Origin: Brachynemurus nebulosus
Taxonomy: Eukaryota; Arthropoda; Insecta; Neuroptera; Myrmeleontidae
Direction: 5' to 3'
Assembly: GCA_035578155.1 (NCBI GenBank)
Contig: JAPWDM010000047.1
Coordinates: 1,364,001-1,428,000 of the forward strand
DNA length: 64,000 nt
In this document: positions 61,507 through 64,000 of the stretch, piece after piece
How the letters are laid out: each line of letters opens with the position of its first letter
Position numbering within the stretch: the stretch's first letter is position 1
The notes under the pieces: model-generated
The model's input: the letters and a program-made list of their open reading frames with translations, nothing else
Told to the model about the DNA's origin: nothing
The model's database searches: none
Made by a program: the position numbers and the translations under genes

Positions 61507-61699
61507 CTGGTTGTATATCATATTAAATTCGTATAAACGGCATGAAAAAAAAATTGTAAAACTTTAAAGGCATTTTTCTCGAAAACGACTGGCTATTGCA
61601 TTTTACTATTTTAATATATTAATACCTTAAAGGTATACTAATAATATGCGAAGTCTCATCTCGAAGTCAATTCCCGACCCCGTGCCCTCCCCTTGTTAA

Positions 61700-62869
61700 T
61701 AAAAAGTTCCTAATAAAAAGTTCCTAATAAAAAGTGAGTACTGAACTTGACTTTTTGCCCCACCTAGGCGCAGTATTGAACAGTTAACTTTCATTACAAA
61801 AATGAGAATCCTAATTTAATCTTTAGCTTACTATTTAAACTAATGCGGCGATTTTGTTCCTAAATGATTAAGTCACCTATTCAGGAAAAAAAGTTAAAAA
61901 ATAAGTAAAACTTTCAGTTATAACATAAAAGGACCCTTCGGGTATAGCCACGACGATTAGTATTCCCCGTAATAGGGTTGGTAGGAAATCAGACCTCCGT
62001 TCTTCCTCTTGGGCAACTAATTATTTTTTTATATTTTGTTAAAAAATATGCTGGACATAATCTGTTATTTATTACTGCGTTCAATAGAAATAAAATAATA
62101 TCTGTAATACAATTTAATTGTTTAATTTTTAATTTTTCGTCCTTCAGATTTTATTCAAAACTTAACCTACACTTTAATTTGTTAATTTGTCAATTTTTTT
62201 TATGTTTTTATTTTATAATATTAATTAAATTCGTGTTGATTTTTATAGTGTAGTTGTAGTCAATAAAGGTTTTCACCTCTAAATTCTCTATAACAGGTCC
62301 GATTTTGATGATTTTTTTTTAATTGTTCCTTTTGTAGTATTATTCAAAATCATAAACATTAAAAATGACGCTTAAAAGGTTTTAGGCCCTAAATTTAAAA
62401 ATGAAAATTTTTGATTTAAAAAAAAACGGTATTTGAATAGCAAAATATAACACACATATTTACTTACTGAACTGTTAAATATCTATATTCATAGCATATT
62501 TTGATGTTCAAAGCATCTTAGTAAAAAAAATTTTTATCCAAAATGAAACATTAATGCTTCAAAAGTGACAAGACTTACCGCCTCGAAACAAACTCCATTA
62601 TTTGATTTAATTATTATTCTAATATAGAAGAAAAATTCAAAATAATTCCCGAATTTTAAATATGGAAAAATGAGTGGTAAATTATAAAAATTGTTAAATT
62701 TTTTAAAATTCATGTATCTGTTTTTAATAACAAAAGTGATTATTGCAGAAAAATTAAAGCGTTCGTATTTCTGGCTATCACGGCAATATATTACCCATTT
62801 AGTAGCTAATAACAGATAAAAGTTTCAAAAAATTTCCCCGTTAAATTTCTTTACAAACGGCAGCGAAAT
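61700..62869. other. Gene-free stretch
   Basis: A short repeat TAATAAAAAGTTCC occurs two to three times at 61695-61735. The frame at 61978-62253 is low complexity with no recognised domain. Confidence 0.35.
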
Positions 62870-63240
62870 TTTTTTCTCTGACCATAAAAGCACTTATCTG
62901 TATGAAATATTTATATTTAGGTGAAAATTTTTGGAAAATGATTTCTCGTACTGTTTTGATTGCTATATCATTTTATTGTCGATTGAATAAGAAATGACTC
63001 GAAAAATTTTTAACTCTTTTAGATTTATCGTTTTTCCGCAATTAGAAGCAAAAAAATTTTTTGGTACAGATAAAGACACTTACATGTTTAATATACTTAT
63101 GTTTAGGTGAAAATTTTTCGAAAACGACTTGCCGTATTTTTTTGGTTATTTCATCATTTTATTTCCTATCGAATAAGAAATAACCTATAAAAATTTTAAC
63201 TATTTTCGGTGTACCGTTTTTTTTTTTGCAATATTAGAGG
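62870..63240 (+). repeat. Tandem duplication, unit about 180 bp
   Basis: Two diverged units share AAGCACTTA/AAGACACTTA, TTTAGGTGAAAATTTTT, CGAATAAGAAAT and ATCGTTTTTCCGCAAT/TACCGTTTTT...GCAAT phrases in order. Confidence 0.55.
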
Positions 63241-63284
63241 GAGAAAAATTTTTGAAAAAAAAAATTTTGTCAAAGTACATTATT

Positions 63285-63670
63285 ATTTATTTTGGAACCT
63301 ATGGGACTCCAAGACACTGGAGGACAATTTTGATTCCCCATTTATCTTTTCTCGATCTCATTAGTATTCGCACAAAATTTAGTTAAGGTCCATTCAACTT
63401 TCATTCAGGAAGTTTTTTGGGACCCTAGGACCCTGGAGCACAATTGAATTTCACCTTAAATTTTTCCTTATTCTAATAGTATTTAAGCAAAATTTAGAAG
63501 TAATTTCCCACAATTTACTTTGGTTCCTTTCTCGGACCCGAGGATCCCAGACGATAATTTCAACCTACGTTCATTTTTTCTGGAATCTCAATAGTATTTG
63601 AACAAAATTGCATCAAGATCCGTCCAGCCGTTTATATTGGGCCGTTTTCGGACCCCAGAATCCTACGGGA
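63285..63670 (+). repeat. Tandem array, about three units of 125-130 bp
   Basis: Each unit has a GGGACCCTAGGACCCTGGA-like head, ACAATTTT-type spacer, a TTCATTTTTTCTGGAATCTC-like middle, TAGTATTTGAACAAAATT and a GGTCC-ATTCAAC tail. The units are diverged but collinear. Confidence 0.6.
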
Positions 63671-64000
63671 CTTAGGTCCACCACTTACAATCCTTATGAT
63701 TTTAAATAATACATTGAAACATACAATTTAAAAAAAAAATTCATAAAAAATGGAGCTGTTATAGAGAATTTCGAAATTTTGATCATTTTGATGCTTTATT
63801 GACTACATTAATATTTTTTCATGATTTTTAGATAATTAATTGCAAAAATACTGTATATCACACGTTAGCCGTACTTTTTTATGGTCAGTCAGGTTAAACA
63901 GTAACACCTTTAAATCTGGTGAAATACTAAAGACGACGGCTATGGGTTCGCTTCAGAAGTAATAGAATATTGAGCTGACGTCTCAATACGCTCGTAAAAA
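63671..64000. other. Window end, nothing recognised
   Basis: A GGGTTCGCTTC phrase near 63944 is faintly B-box-like. No gene seen. Confidence 0.3.

Larger units (their letters stand above)
60678..61695. mobile_element. 1.0-kb palindromic foldback element with tRNA-like arms, TTA duplication
   Basis: The terminus CAAGGGGAGGGCACGGGGTC and its exact inverse at 61676-61695 are flanked by TTA (60675-60677, 61696-61698). The arms, about 370 bp, continue through GAATTGACTTCGGGATGAGA, a tRNA-like block and GAATTCCAGGTAGATGG. The spacer is about 280 bp (61056-61335). Confidence 0.8.

Overview
This is a piece of an animal nuclear genome, almost certainly an insect and plausibly a sap-feeding hemipteran; the order is inference. 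It is strongly AT-rich and carries long (TA)n microsatellites, insect-type DNA transposons, tRNA-derived repeats and an APE-type LINE. It has a single apparently intact host gene, with four exons and introns of only 62-77 bp. I see no bacterial operons, rRNA genes or CRISPR arrays.

The clearest host gene is a UDP-glycosyltransferase (27403-29175, + strand). Its exons join in frame at GT/AG junctions into about 522 residues, from signal peptide to C-terminal membrane anchor.

The most unusual region is 6825-11870, a relic of a Polinton/adintovirus-like virus or virus-like transposon. On the minus strand, reading from high to low coordinates, are a phospholipase A2-like/pVI-like minor virion protein, an adenain-type maturation protease overlapping it by ATGA, a second (penton-like) capsid protein, a double-jelly-roll-type major capsid protein and a conserved small ORF. 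A packaging ATPase with Walker A and B motifs lies on the plus strand, divergent from them. Most of the genes carry one or a few frameshifts or stops. The polymerase and integrase are not in the window. Together the module would build and fill a virion; here it is decayed.

Most of the rest is mobile DNA. There is a 3.09-kb hAT element with a perfect 8-bp target duplication and a TTF-type zinc-finger remnant (36751-39842), an 803-bp hAT element (53072-53874) and two short hAT MITEs (23899-24120, 39438-39643). Three giant palindromic foldback elements (33669-35243, 54792-56277, 60678-61695) all start CAAG and are flanked by 3-bp TWA duplications. Single-arm relatives lie at 18058-18679 and 40544-41045, and a PIF/Harbinger transposase fragment at 18790-18972. 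A degraded LINE occupies 43409-47130. An unclassified repeat family of about 1.8-1.9 kb has full copies at 16061-17886 and, inverted, 47821-49736. A third copy (33285-35490) is interrupted by a (TA)n palindrome and a foldback element. A related family carries (TA)n inside its body. Several tRNA-like (SINE) sequences, MITEs and tandem duplications complete the window. Stretches not listed are AT-rich DNA in which I recognise nothing.
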